Assembly: GCF_029227915.1 (NCBI RefSeq) | Contig: NC_079878.1 | Coordinates: 21,785,501 to 21,849,500 of the forward strand | Length of the DNA: 64,000 nucleotides | DNA from: Hydractinia symbiolongicarpus | Lineage: Eukaryota > Cnidaria > Hydrozoa > Anthoathecata > Hydractiniidae | Direction: 5' to 3' | Shown: positions 26,930-50,000 of the stretch, piece by piece | Layout: every line of letters starts with the position of its first letter | Numbering within the stretch: the first letter of the stretch is position 1 | Translations under genes and position numbers: made by a program | Notes under the pieces: model-generated | Seen by the model: only the letters and a program-made list of their open reading frames with translations | Database searches by the model: none | Told to the model about the DNA's origin: nothing

Positions 26930-28480
26930 GTAAATTTAATTTGTTTCAAATTGTGGGCAAAAACCTTAATCAGCATGCTAAAAGAACTGACTTTTCTTAA
27001 TTTAAAATTACTAAACACAACCATTTTCTTACATTTAGTGTAAACTTTTGTGCGTATGGCTTATATTTAATACACCAAAAGAGCTACTTTGTTGATTTCA
27101 ATTTTATACTCTTTGTAAGCTATTTTTTTCTTCTTTTTGACATTTCTGTTTTACCACTCAATTTTTACATTTTATAAGTTATTTGGAACAGAATGGTATG
27201 AAATAGACCAAAATACCTGATCTTAGTTGTTTTTAATTTACAGGCTGTGTCTGTGAAACCTTAAGGGGAACATTTGGTGGAAGACAATGGCATGACATAT
27301 ACTGATAACTGATTTTTGTTGTGTTAGATGTTATATCTGAACCTTTTTGACATTTTATGTTAATTTTGCGAGGAAGGACCATATATATATACACAGAAGA
27401 AGAATTCAATATTACACCTTGCAAGCTTTGTTTTTCTATATTTTGTATAAATTCTTACTGGGGAGGACTCCGTGCAATATATCGAAATGACTGATCCTTC
27501 TCGATTTAAATTTGATGTGTTCTAAATCGTATATAGTTTTGGAAATTTTGTGTAAGATTTAATGGGTAAGGGCTAGATGCAATATGTCAAAAAAACTTTT
27601 TTTGTTGAATCAGAAGCACTCCCTACAACCATTCTTTTTTTTACAGTTTGTGAAGCTTTTGTGAGGAAAGAGTGTATGCAATATTATCGAAATAACTGAT
27701 TTTTGTTGCAAACTGTTTTTCTTTGGCATTTTGGATTAAAATATTGTTTTAGAGGGCATATGCAGTAGATATATGTACTGAAATAGTTAAATTTTGCAAA
27801 CTTTGATTTTGTCGTTACCTCTCATTTTTTACATTTTGATTAAACTTTTGTGGGAGACCTTCGGTATGCGAAGGACCAAAATAAGAGATTTTAGTATTAT
27901 TTAGAATTTGTATTTTGTGTTGCAAAATTGGTGCAAAAATTGACATAAAATGAACTTATATACAGATTGATTGCTGTTGTTTAACATGACTCATTATGAC
28001 TTATATATATATTTTATGAAAATTTGTGACAGAATACTATGTGAGATTTGAAATTTTGTTTACTTTATTGATGGTAAAACAGCATGCAAATTGCTAAAAG
28101 GACTTTATTAATTTTAGATTTAAACACCGTTATTTTGTTGGCATTTTGTCTAAAGTTTGGTGAGGAAGGACTGTATGCAATATATCAAATAATGTTTCAT
28201 TGCATTATAATTTGTCCTTGCAAATCCCTTTTTTTCACCTTAGATAAAAAATTCTGTCAGAGGCACAATTTATTTTTTTTTTTTCATATTGTGTGTCAAC
28301 CTTTGGCAGGGTTTGCAATAAACTAACTGATTTTAACATATACAATGAGAGAGATTTGTGTTTGACATTGATCAGCTTTTTTGTATATATGTGGCGTTTT
28401 GAGTGATTTAAATTTTATGGGTGAGATGTATGTTGAAAACTTCTTTCCGAATAATTTTCGCATTTGTCAGATGGTCAGAG
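26930..28480. repeat. degenerate tandem array, unit roughly 90-130 bp
   Basis: A loose motif recurs: a T-rich start with ACATTTT, then TTTTGTGAGGAAGGA, then TGTATGCAATATATC, then AAATAACTGATTTTTGTTG. Recognisable copies start near 27350, 27450, 27560, 27650, 27830 and 28150. Copies differ a lot in length and sequence, so boundaries are approximate. Confidence 0.4.
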
Positions 28481-28675
28481 CAAGTAATTTTAGTAGATTT
28501 AGATTTTAAATGTCACATAAATACTGCAGTTGTTGAAAACCTTCAATTTTTTTGGTCATTTATATAATAATGCAGATGTAAGATGCGCACTGCTGTATTG
28601 TTTGATTTTTGATGGACATATATCTGCTACATAAATTAAATGGAATACAGTGGATTCTTCCACGGGAAACAGCTA

Positions 28676-28893
<218 letters not shown>

Positions 28894-28910
28894 CTTGTTC
28901 CAAAACCTAG

Positions 28911-37961
<9,051 letters not shown>

Positions 37962-39599
37962 GTCTGTTTTGTTTGCACATGTTGATTGGGAATACCACCG
38001 TTTTTGTATTCTAGTTTACATGCACACATACTATAGACAAGTTATTGCATTGTGATTGAGAATATCATTTGAATATGTAATTTATGTTAAGATTGTTTAG
38101 TAAGTTGATATTGTAAGGAAGGTAATAGTGAAGTAGTAGTAGCTAATTAACGAGGAAGTATTTGTTTGTATTTTACTTTTTTTTAAGAGGGGGGGGGGGG
38201 GGGGAGCCGGTTAGGTGTATAATTATTTATTTTAATGCTCTTAACTCCGAGGGAGATTTTGCCTCCTTACACCATACCTCTCCTTCCTCCTTTCTTCTCT
38301 TCCTTTGCTAAATTTGATTCTTTAATATTTAATTATTGTCAGCAATAAATATCAACAAATGTTTTTTAGTAAATGTTTTTGAAAGCAACCGAGTTGTTAC
38401 ATGATAAGGCATTGCTTTGCATCAAAACACTAGTAAGAATTTAAAAAGTGTTTTGAAAAGAAATAAAAAGATCTTCTCATTTTATATAACTTGTTATTAT
38501 AGATCTTCTAACTGTATATTAAGTTATTCTGTAAGCCACTGTACAACCATAACAATAAAGTGTTTTTTATTGCTTGTTTGTTTGTTTGTTTGTTTGGTTA
38601 TGGAAAGAATCTTATCAGTCACAAAAACGCACGCATATTTTAACCAACTTCTGGCCTGGAGCTACAGTTGTTAAAAATATCTTTAGGTTAGATGGTTAAC
38701 AGTTAGCTAAAAGGAACCCGACCAGTGTGGAGGATTAATAAAAGCCCTGCTAGAAGTCACTCGAAATCACTCTCAAACGTGAAAGTTATGTTCCATATAT
38801 GAGTACAAACAAGGATCTAACAATAAACAATACAAACAGCTTTGAACTTATCATAAAATTGTTGCTTGAATCCAATATTACTTATATAAATAAAAAAGGA
38901 AGGGGTGCAAGTGCTCTTTAAATCGTTTTCTCTAAGCTTTTCATTGTCGTTGCTTTCTTAAATACTTAAAAAAGTGCTATTTAGTATTAATTTAGTAAAA
39001 TTTACGCCCATTCCCCTCCCCCCTTCTTCGTTGATATATCGCTATTAAGGATAAGTGCGATTATAATTCGGTTGCTAAATTATTAATGCCCTTTCTCCTA
39101 AAAAAGTTGTTTCTAAGAAATCCCGAAAAGACCACCGGAATATAACCTGCCATTTTAAACAGATTGACAAAAACAGACAAAAAGGTAGTATTATAATGAC
39201 TAGTCGGTGGCCGCGGATAACTTCACATGATTGCCTGTCCTTCACATACCGCTTTTCGCGTATCTCGTTACATTGCACGGCGGTAAAAAAAAAAGTGATG
39301 TCAAATCTTCCACTTGGTATCAGAGTATGTTTTTTTTGTCTATTTTACTTTTTTAAAAAAGAAGAAATTATGTACAAACTCTTGTCGTTTTCAATTTATT
39401 TCAGGTCTCTAGATTGGGCAGAAATGTCCTCGTGCAATTTTTAGGCCGGATTATTGATTGTTCTATCTCAGACAGAAAGTCCATCGACGAATTGGAGGGA
39501 AAACTGGGTGTCATTAATTAGTCCTTATACACTACAGCACAAAAACTTTGGATCTAGCAACATCTTTCTTTATTCCGCAAAGTGGCCAATTTTAATGTA
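37962..39599. other. intergenic, 3' flank of the upstream TSR gene
   Basis: Contains the AATAAA at 38344-38349, a run of 16 Gs at 38189-38204 and a (TTTG)n run near 38575. No gene recognised. Confidence 0.4.
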
Positions 39600-40641
39600 C
39601 GAGATTTCGATGTCTGTTGAAGGGCGCCTAGAGCAAAAGGCATCAGTGTTCAAACAAAATTGGCTGAACTAGCATTGTTCCATCACAAACATCTCCCTAT
39701 ATGCGGCCTCCTCTCCTTGCCCTCGATCCATTAAGAGCCTCGCTTCTATTTTGAAATCCGTAAAGATTAGCGGTCACTTACTTTTGCGTCACTCCAAAGA
39801 TCCAATTCTGTCAACACTCGATCCATCTGTAGAGGCAGGTTTTTGTAAGGTGAGCGATGCAATTGACATAGCTGAGGGTGATTTAAAGTACAAAACCATA
39901 AGAAGTACATCCTGGACGAACCGGTCTTTGCAATTGTTAAGTGGAAGTAAAACCGCCACTTACAAGTACAGAAAGTTGATTGCAAAAACATCGGCTGAGA
40001 TTGACGAGAAAAGCTATCTATCTAAGGCACTCCAACTTCAGGTGCAGAGCTAATAGACAAGATGGGAGAACTACGTTTGATCTTTCATGGAGAAACATCC
40101 TAGCAACTTGTCCTAATCTCTTATCTTTCTGCCTGCAATCCACTTACGATGTTCTGCCCTCACCAAGTAACTTGAGGAGATGGAAAATAAATATAGAACC
40201 ATCTTGTTTCCTATGTCACAAAGAAATTTGCACTTCTGCTCGCATTCTTGGTGCTTGTAAAACTGCTCTTTCCCAGGGAAGATACACCTTTAGACACGAT
40301 TCCGTACTTACCCATTTGGTAGAAACTTTGAAAAAGTTCATTTTTGAGCTCCCTTCTGAACCTTCCAAAAAATCCCACAAACCTTTTTGAGAGCCGGGTC
40401 AAAGGCACATACAAAATCTAAAGTGTCGTGTATGCTGCACCTGGCCAAGTTGATTTCTTTGCAGTGAAAGTAGGAGCAGGAGGTTATTGTGCATGAACCA
40501 CCACTGAATGTTTAAACAGATTGTGCTTCACCAACAAACTTGCTTATTCTACTGCAAATGATCTCGGTAAAATCAGCATGAGGTCTTCTTTTTGTATCTG
40601 GCTGGCACTTGAGTCCAATGTTTGGTCAACTGACTCTTAAA
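39600..40641 (+). mobile_element. decayed retrotransposon C-terminus, restriction-like-endonuclease type, copy 1
   Basis: Broken frames carry the C-terminal landmarks of a non-LTR element with a restriction-like endonuclease: VEGRLEQKASVFKQNWL, AEGDLKYKTIRS, DVLPSPSNLRRW, the zinc-type CFLCHKE, QGRYTFRHDSVL, and VKVGAGGYCA to SSFCIWLALESNVW. These match the order in related elements (CxxC, then RHD, then an EVGxRG-type strand). Several stops and one internal deletion show it is dead. The first ~125 bases lie outside the 5.5-kb duplicated unit. Confidence 0.7.
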
Positions 40642-41033
40642 TGCAATTACCCAAAGCCAAGCAGGCTCTGTCCAATGTGGCGAACAAGGGTGTTTCATCT
40701 CGCTAAAAGGAACCATCTAAAAAGGTTAGCCAAAATAAAAATGACACTCAACCAATTAGTGTCTATAAAAACATCAGATTTTTAAACAACGGCAACACTT
40801 GTTACGCCACGCCATTTTGCAAGTATTAAGTACCATTCCATCAACAAGTGTTGCCCTTACTTAAAAATCCGATGTTTTTTAGACAATTTGTTAAGTGTTA
40901 TTTTTACTTTGGCTAACCTTTTTAGATGGTCCCTTTTAGGGACATGAAACACCCTTGGTTTCCACATTAGGTAGAGCCTGCTTAGCTTTGGGTAAATGCA
41001 TTAAGGAAACTGTCGACCAAACATTGGACTCAA
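40609..41033. repeat. long imperfect inverted repeat at the retrotransposon 3' end
   Basis: Arms 40609-40803 and 40843-41033 are inverse copies (for example AAAGGTTAGCCAAA with TTTGGCTAACCTTT) around a 39-base loop. The left arm begins inside the last codons of the endonuclease-like frame, so part of the coding end is present in both orientations. The second unit has the same structure at about 46175-46575, with part of the right arm deleted. Confidence 0.85.
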
Positions 41034-41059
41034 ATGCACACTGATGGGCATGTGAACTC

Positions 41060-41495
41060 ATCAGGACGTGGCAGATATTTTGTTTGTGGTTGTGGACGCA
41101 CTTAAGGGATTTTCCCCGATTGCTGCAGATAAAATCTCAACTTAAATCTTTATGTTTGTAAGCTGTAACACCTGCCTGTGCACCTCTGTAAATGTCGAAG
41201 TGCAGGACATTTTAACACTACCAATGACATCTAAAATGCAATCTTGTGTCAGAAAATTCTTAGAACCGGAAATTCTAATTGATGGAAACAAGTGGTTTTG
41301 TCCGCAATGCTTTGCACAACATTTGGAAAGACAACAGAGTTGTTGAATGTGCTTCTTTACGTAAGTCTCTCCTACAACTACCTCTTGTCAGTGATACGGA
41401 TACAATATTTCATCAAAACTACTCATTGTTAACAACAATTAACCATTCCGGTACGTTGACTGCAGGTATTTATTGGGCTTATGTTAAGGATCGTG
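41060..41495 (+). pseudogene. ubiquitin-specific protease (USP) fragment, copy 1
   Basis: Two frames joined by a frameshift read QDVADILFVVVDAL, then SCNTCLCTSVNVEVQDIL, CPQC, and HSGTLTAGIYWAYVKD. This is the order of USP catalytic-domain parts: QQDxxEFL box, zinc CxxC pairs and His box. The His box has GIY where active USPs have GHY, so the catalytic His is gone. The N-terminal Cys box is missing. It has no introns and sits next to retroelement sequence, suggesting retroposition. Confidence 0.65.
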
Positions 41496-44400
41496 CCACA
41501 CTGCTCCCAACCTATTCTCATCAACAATTCATGTTATATTCCTTGTTACGTTCGCTGTTGATCCGCTTTCTTTCTTATTCCTTTTTTTCTTTTTCTCTTT
41601 TTTTTTTTTTTTTTAATTTATGGGGGAAGAAAATGTAAACCCGAGCGCTTTTGTATTACCACAGCTGGTTCATTCGTACCAGTTTACCGTTAATACCCAG
41701 GGCGTAAAGAGTTTAGCTCACTCTTCACTGGTAACTTTAAAAAAGCTTAGCAAGGGGTTTGCCTTCAGCTCGTCTTTAAGTGTAGCGACCCCACTTTTTA
41801 CCAAAGTTCAGTAAGGTGCCTAAGTTTACTAATTTGGTCTTCAGGCTTGACAACCCTGCTGTCCTTAGTCAAAGTATTTACAGGCTAGTCCTGTCATGTC
41901 AACCTCTTGTGTAAGGCTGAGTGTTGGGGCCCTGTAACATATGTGGAAAGCTACAGGCAGAGTCACAAGTTCTGGCGCACAAGAGGGCTTTATTTAGTTC
42001 TTTTACATATTTTTATATATTTAACCTACCCATTTTTTTCTATTTGTGTTCTATCTGTAACCAGTCTGGTTTATTTTGTTAGTTCTGCCGTGTGTCGTAT
42101 TGTTTGTGATGAAGGATTATTTTCTCTATAAGCATATTCTCAAGGAATAGTTACGCGTGTTGAACAGTACTCATGCTTCTAAGAAGCTTGAACGCGTATT
42201 CAGCACCTTCTTCTGAGAGCGTAATCCCAGTTTTATTTTCATCCACCGAACCTGTAGACAAGATACTTCAGTGCAGATTGGTGCACTGTAAACCTTTTTC
42301 ATCAAGATCTTTTTTTGATAGACCAAATTAATGCAATTTTTGAATTCTATGAAAAATTTTAGGCGGAAAGGAGGCACAATTTTAAAATTTGAGATTAGTA
42401 AAGCTAAAGATGTCATCCTTCAAAAAGTCGTGGGCGTTTCTGGATGGCAGAAGACATACCTGAAATCTCAGTTATGAGTAATGATTTTCAAATTTAGGCA
42501 ATTTATTGCGAAGGAATTGAGCTTCCCAAGCGAAGCCAGTGAAGTGATAACATGGAGCACGTTTGCTACGCGAAGTTAAGCAAGAGAATTATTAAGATTC
42601 TCAAAATTTTGATAGAAAAAAAATCATTTAAAAATTTAGGGTAAAGAAATAGTACTGATATTTTTGCACAAAAAGCTAGGATATTTTTTGTTTAGTAGAA
42701 CAAATAAGTTTGGACTGAGGGGCTAAAGTAGAAGTCTAGTAGAAAAGCCAAGAAGTACGGCTCGTCTTGCTTTTAATACTATTTCAATTGTATTTAATTC
42801 AAATTAATAGTATTAAAACTATTTTCGTTTTCTGAAATAATTTATTGGTAGTCCTGTCTCTAATTGCCTTTATTTTTTTGTTGATTTGCTTTTTCTCGAA
42901 ATCTGAGTTGGATTGGAAAATTTCTGTACCTACACTCTTTGTGGGAAGACTAAAGGAATTTGTATATTTATAACGCGCCGAGCTGTGTTTTAACTTATCG
43001 TTTCTAAGAATACAAAATAGCTAAGAGTACAAAATTATCGATTTTAGTTGGTTTTATCTAGATCAAAGTAAGTCTTACACACACGAAAGGTAGCTAGCTC
43101 TGTTTTGCAGAAAATAATTAAAAGTAATTTGTAGAATAAATATGGAGTAGCTATATTATAAAATGACTGATAGCCAACTATAGGAGAACCTGTAGCTAGA
43201 GCGCAGATAAAAAACAACTAGCTCTGGGTGTTACCGATAACAGACCAACCGTTTTTCATCACAATTTTATATTTGTTAAGTCGGTAATCAGTTACAGTAA
43301 TTAAAATACAATATCCAATTTTGCTATAAAACCAGTAAAAATGTATTTGGCAATAGGAATGAGTTGTCCGTGGGCACTCCCTGAGAACAAGGTTTAAAAC
43401 AACATAGAAACCGTCAATTAAAAAAAACTCTAAGGATGGGCAAAAGCTGCACACGTCCTTCAAAAGGTGTGGGCGTTATCGAAACTTCTTGTTTCTTTAC
43501 AATCTTCTCAGGAATACCAGACCAAGAGTTTCTTGTCCACCGCCCACATGTGTTTAAGCACCCACATAAAGAAGCTCATTATTTTCAAAATTGTTTTTGT
43601 TAAAACTACCATTTTATTTACAATAGACTTCTCGTCAGTCATTTTCTTTATTAAACGCAGAACCCTCTTCCTATTCAAGGTGCTATTCTATAGCAAAGAA
43701 CTTAACAAAGGCCATGTCTCAGCATAGTTTTCAATAGGGTCTGACTTCAAAATATGCTTTACTTGACCTTTGCGAAAATGTGAATTAAGCCTCAAGAGGA
43801 AGTTTATGACTTGTATATTTTTGTATTCGTGTCTCTAGCTTCTAAAACTTTGTGTTGCGCATTATTTAAGCAAACTGGATGATGCCCAGCAATAGACATG
43901 TAAAATTTACTCTGGCTTATTGCATTGTTGCTGGTTAAACAGAAAAAAAAGAATTACGAAATTTTTTCGCATGTATTCTCTAATGTAGGACAATAAACTG
44001 TGTTTTGATTTCCTTTGGCCTTGCATCGATAAAATTCTAAGAAAAATACACTTTTAGAATGACATTGCCATAATATGAAACTGTCTGTGTCCTTGTTGGT
44101 ATGGTTGGAACATTTTGTCTACCTACCACCTAAGAAAAAACAATGATTTGATTATTATGCTTTTGTTAACTTCCTGAAAATGCCATGTGGTAAAGCTCTA
44201 GCAATTTTTTAAATGAAATTTGCGCTTCTCTTCAGGTCACTCTCACACATTTCAGAAACTTAAACACAGACACAGAAAATAACTGTTAATAAGAAAACTG
44301 GTGCTTTGGTGACCAAAAGTAAATATTTTTGTATCATTCTATTTCTTATTCTTTTAAAACACTCATTGGTCCACACAAACGTTTCTTAATTCTATAGGCA

Positions 44401-45296
44401 TTATACCTTTTACGTCTGTCACCTAAGCTCGTATATGAAAATTAGCTGATTAGAACAAAACTATTCACCTCAGAGAGATATAGCTTAAAAATTTACCGGC
44501 TAGATCAATGATTACATGATGAAATTTCAATTTTTGAAACATTTTTTGTCTTGCAAGCAACCAAGAACGTTCTTGTTAGCAGCTTTCACTTAGATAGCAT
44601 TTTGATATTTTATATCCAACGCAAGTTGGAGCAAAGTGAACATTGTTTAAGTAATGAAATACAGAAATTTACGACTCTCATCAGTATTTTGGCGTACAAA
44701 CACGTAAATGTCGTGACTTAGTTAGAAAGACAAAACATAGTGTTTAGGAAGATATAGAAAAAATGGTCCTAAAGATTAGCACGCCAAATTACACGCAAAG
44801 GCACTGTGTTCTAGGTTGTTCACTCTCGTTACTAAGAAACAACAGACTTAATAAATGAAAATAATATGTGAAAGAAGTGTTACCCCGCCATTCTGTCTCT
44901 AATAAGTTTACCTCTTTCAGACTTTGTGTATCTAGCTATATTTCCATTTTTTGATTTGCCTTTTTAAAAGAAGAGATTATTCTTCGCATTTTATAACCAA
45001 AACAAAAGTTTTATGACTTCCGTCAACCATAATATACCTTTTTATCTCTGAATGTAATAAGGAAAGTGTTGTTAGTATCTACTTTTATGGATCAAAAGTA
45101 AACGTTTTTTCTTGCCTGTGAAAATATTTGAGTAATGCAAAAATTTATGTACACGTAAAAGTATGAACACGTACGAGCGATTGTACACAATAGATAACAA
45201 ACCTGAATGTTTACAACCTTTTCGAAACGAGAAAAAGATAAAAGTTGTTTTGTATAGGTTATTGCACAAAACATGTTAATGATGTTAATGAAACAT
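41496..45296. other. remainder of duplicated unit 1, noncoding
   Basis: A T-rich tract lies at 41570-41620, followed by a broken frame (HSYQFTVNTQGVKSLAHSS) to about 41815 that may be retroelement-derived, and LDNPAVLSQSIYR further on. The rest shows no gene. Confidence 0.4.
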
Positions 45297-46205
45297 GATC
45301 CATTAAGAGCCTCGCTTATATTTTGAAATCCGTAAAGATTAGCGGTCACTTACTTTTGCGTCACTCCAAAGATCCAATTCTGTCAACACTCGATCCATCT
45401 GTAAAGGCAGGTTTTTGTAAGGTGAGCGATGCAATTGACATAGCTGAGTGTGATTTAAAGTACAAAACCAAAAGAAGTCCTGTACAGCGTGGACGAACCG
45501 GTCTTTGCAATTGTTAAGTGGAAGTAATACCGCCACTTACAAGTACAGAAAGTTGATTGCAAAAACATCGGCTGAGATTGACGAGAAAAGCTATCTATCT
45601 AAGGCACTGCAACTTCAGGTGCAGAGCTAATAGACAAGATGGGAGAACTACGTTTGATCTTTCATGGAGAAACATCCTAGCAACTCGTCCTAATCTCTTA
45701 TCTTTCTGCCTGCAATCCACTTACGATGTTCTGCCCTCACCAAGTAACTTGAGGAGATGGAAAATAAATACAGAACCATCTTGTTTCCTATGTCACAAAG
45801 AAATTTTCACATTCTCACATTCTTGGTGCTTGTAAAACTGCTCTTTCCCAGGGAAGATACACCTTTAGACACGATTCCGTACTTACCCATTTGGTAAAAA
45901 CTTTGAAAAAGTTCATTTTTGAGCTCCCTTTTAAACCTTCCAAAAAATCCCACAAAATAACCTTGTTGAGAGCCGGGTCAAAGGCACATACAAAATCTGA
46001 AGTGTCGGGTATGCTGCACCTGGCCAAGTTGATTTATTTGCAGTGAAAGTAGGAGCAGGAGGTTATTGTGCAAGAACCACCACTGAATGTTTAAACAGAT
46101 TGTGCTTCACCAACAAACTTGCTTATTCTACTGCAAATGATCTGAGGTCTTCTTTTTGTATCTGGCTGGCACTTGAGTCCAATGTTTGGTCAACTGACTC
46201 TTAAA
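45297..46205 (+). mobile_element. decayed retrotransposon C-terminus, copy 2
   Basis: The second copy of the element at 39.7 kb. It keeps VQRGRTGL, lost in copy 1, and like copy 1 has stops and frameshifts. It lacks the upstream part found outside unit 1. Confidence 0.7.
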
Positions 46206-46617
46206 TGCAATTACCCAAAGCCAAGCAGGCTCTGTCCAATGTGGAGACCAAGGGTGTTTCATCTCGCTAAAAGGAACCATCTAAAAAGGTTAGCCAAAAT
46301 AAAAATGACACTCAACCAACTAGTGTCTATAAAAACATCAGATTTTTAAACAAAGGCAACACTTGTTACGCCAAGCCATTTTGCAAGTATTAAGTACCAT
46401 TCCATCAACTAGTGTTGCCCTTACTTAAAAATCCGATGTTTTTTAGACAATTGGTTGAGTGTTATTTTTACTTTGGCTAACCTTTTTAGATGGTCCCTTT
46501 TAGGGACATGAGACACCCTTGGTTTTAGATAGAGCCTGCTTAGCTTTGGGTAAATGCATTGGAATACATTGGACTCAAATGCACACTGATGGGCATGTGA
46601 ACTTCAAATTTAATACT

Positions 46618-47060
46618 CAGCAGGACGTAGCAGATACTTTGTTTGTGGTTGTGGACGCACTTAAGTGATTTTCCCCGATTGCTGCAGATAAAATCTCAAC
46701 TGAAATCTTGAAATGTTCGTAAGCTGTAACACCTGCCTGTGCACCTCCGTAAATGTCGAAGTGCAGGACATTTTAACACTACCAATGACATCTAAAATGC
46801 AATCTTGTGTCAGCAAATTCTTAGAACCGGAAATTCTAATTGATGGAAACAAGTGGTTTTGTCCGCAATGCTTTGCACAACATCTGGAAAGACAACAGAG
46901 TTGTTGAATGTGCTTCTTTACGTAAGTCTCTCCTACAACTACCTCTTGTCAGTGATACGGACACAATATTTCATCAAAACTACTCATTGTTAGCAACAAT
47001 TAACTATTCCGGCACGTTGACTGCAGGTATTTATTGGGCTTATGTTAAGAATCGTGCCAC
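46618..47060 (+). pseudogene. ubiquitin-specific protease fragment, copy 2
   Basis: Same arrangement as copy 1, with a fuller QQDVADTLFVVVDAL box. It has the same GIY change in the His box and the same frameshift between the CPQC segment and the next, so both defects predate the duplication. Confidence 0.65.
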
Positions 47061-50000
47061 AATTTTGTCGTTCGCTGTTGATCCGTCTTCTTTCTTTTTC
47101 CTTTTTTCTTTTTTCTCTTTTTCTTTCTTTTTTTTAATTTATGGGGGAGGAAAATGTAAACCCGAGCGCTTTTGTATTACCCCAGCTGGTTTATTCGTAC
47201 CAGTTTACCGTTAATACACAGGGCGTAAAGAGTTTAGCTCACTCTTAACTGCTAACTTTAAGAAAGCTTAGCAAGGGGGTTTGCCTTCAGCTCAAGAGGG
47301 CTTTATTTAATTCTTTTACATATTTTTATATATTTAACCTACCCATTTTTTTCCATTTGTGTTCTATCTGTAACCAGTCTCGTTTATTTGGTTAGTTTAG
47401 TTAGTTCTGCCGTGTGTCGAATTGTTTGTGATAAGGTATTATTTTCTCTATAAACATTTTCTCAAGGAATAATTACGCGTCTATGTTGAACAGTACTCAT
47501 GCTTCTAAGAAGCTTGAACGCGTATTCAGCACCTTCTTCTGAGAGCGTAATCCCAGTTTTATTTTCATCCACCGTCACTGTAGACAAGATACTTCAGTGC
47601 AGATTGGTGCACTGTAAACCTTTTTCATCAAGACCTTTTTTTTGAAGACCAAATTAATGCAATTTTTGAATTCTTTGAAAAATTTTAGGCGGAAAGGAGG
47701 CTTAATTTTAAAATTTGAGATTAGTAACGCTAAAGATATCATCCTTCAAAAAGTCACGGGCGTTTCTGGATGGCAAAAGACATACCTGAAATCTCAGTTA
47801 TGAGTAGTGATTTTCAAATTTAGTCAATTTATTGCGAAGCTTCCCAAGCGAAGCCAGTCAAGCGATATTATGGCGAACGTTTGCTACGCGAAGTATACCA
47901 ACAGAATTATTAAGATTCCCAAAATTTCGAAAGAAAAAAAAATCATATAAAATTAGGGTAAAGAAATAGTACTGATATTTTTGCACAAAAAGCTAGGATA
48001 TTTTTTGTTTAGTGAAACAAATAAGTTTGGACTGAGGGGCTAAAGTATAAGTCTAGTAGAAAAGCCAAGAAGAACGGCTCGTCTTGCTTTTAATGCTATT
48101 TTAATTGTATTTAATTCAAAATAATAGTATTAAAACTATTTGCGTTTTCTGAAATAATTTATTGGTAGTCCTGTCTCTAATTGCCTTTACTTTTTTGTTG
48201 ATTTGCTTTTTCTCGAAATCTGAGTTGGATTGGAAAATTTCTGTAACTACACTCTTTGTGGGAAGACTAAAGGAATTTGTATATTTATAACGCGCCGAGC
48301 TGTGTTTTAACTTATCTTTTTTAAGAATACAAAATAGCTAAGAGTACAAAATTATCGATTTTAGTTGGTTTTATCTATATCAAAGTAAGTCTTACACACA
48401 CGAAAGGTAGCTAGCTCTGTTTTGCAGAAAATAATTGAAAGTAATTTGTAGAATAAATATGGAGTAGCAATATTATAAAATGACTGATAGCCAACTATAA
48501 GAAAACCTGTAGCTAGAGCGCCGATAAAAAACAACTAGCTCTGGGTGTTACAGGTCACAGACCAACTATATTTATTTACTCGATAACCAGTTACAGTAAT
48601 TAAAATAAAATATCCAATTTTACTATCAAACCAGCAACAATATATTTGGCAATTAGAATTAGTTGTCCGTGGGCTCTCCCTGAGAACAAGGTTTAAAACA
48701 ACACAGATACCGTCATTTAAAAAAAAAACTCCTAGGATGGGCCAAAGCTACACACGTCCACCAAAAGGTGTGGGCGTTATCGAAACTTCTTGTTACTTTA
48801 CAATCTTCTCAGGAATACCAGACCAAGAGTTTCTTGCCCACCGCCCACATGTGTTTAAGCACCCACATAAAGAAGTTCATTATTTTCAAAATTATTTTTG
48901 TAAAAACTACCATTTTATTTACAATAAACTTCTCGTCAGTCATTTTCTTTATTAAACTTCCTACCCAAGGTGCTATTCTATAGCCAAGAACTTAATAAAG
49001 GCCATGACTCAGCATAATTTTCAATAGGGTTTGATTTCACAATATGCTTTACCCTTTGCGAAAATGTGAATTAAGCATCAAGAAGAAGTTTGACTTGACT
49101 TTGACTTGTATATTTTTGTATTCGTGTCTCTAGCTTCTATAACTTTGTGTCGCGCATTATTTAGGCAAACTGGATGGTGCCCACCAATAGGCATGTAAAA
49201 TTTACTCTGGCTTATTGCATTGTTGTTGGTTGAACAGAAAAAAAAAGAATTATGAAATTTTTCTGCGTGTTTTCCTTAATGTGTCTAAGAGAATAATCTG
49301 TGTTTTGATTTCCTTTGGCCTTGCATCGATAAAATCCTAAAAAAAAACACTTTTAGAATGACATTACCATATTATGAAACTGTCTGTGCCCTTGTTAGTA
49401 TGGTTGGACATTTTATCTACCTACCAACTAAGAAAAAACAATGATTTGGTTATTATGATTTTGTCAACTTCCTGAAAATGCCATGAGGGAAAGCTCTACC
49501 AATTTTTTAAATAAAATTTGCGCTTCTCTTCAGATAACTCTTTCACATTTCAGAAACTTGAACACAGACACAAAAAATAACTGCTAATAAGAAAACTAGT
49601 GCTTTGCTGACCAAAAAGACAATGTTAGTTTCATGTAGCCATCTCACAATTAATGCAAGTATATTTTTTATCATTCTATTTCTTATTCTTTTAAAACACT
49701 CATTGTTCTACACAAACGTTTCTCAATTCTATAGGCATTATACCTTTTACGTCGGACACCTAAGTGCGTATGTGAAAATTAGCTGATTAGAACAAAACTA
49801 TTCACCTGGGAGAGATATAGCTTAAAAATTTACCGGCCAGATCAATGATTACATGATGAAATTTTAATTTTTGAAACATTTTTTGTCTTGCAAGCAACCA
49901 AGAACGTTCTTGTTAGCAGCTTTCACTTAAATAACATTTTGATATTTTATATCCAACGCAAGTTAGAGCAAAGTGAACATTGTTTAAGTAATGAAATACA

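Noticed and set aside
39751-40390. A host gene at 39.7-40.4 kb
   Set aside because: The segments match retrotransposon C-termini, carry stops and are repeated in the next unit.
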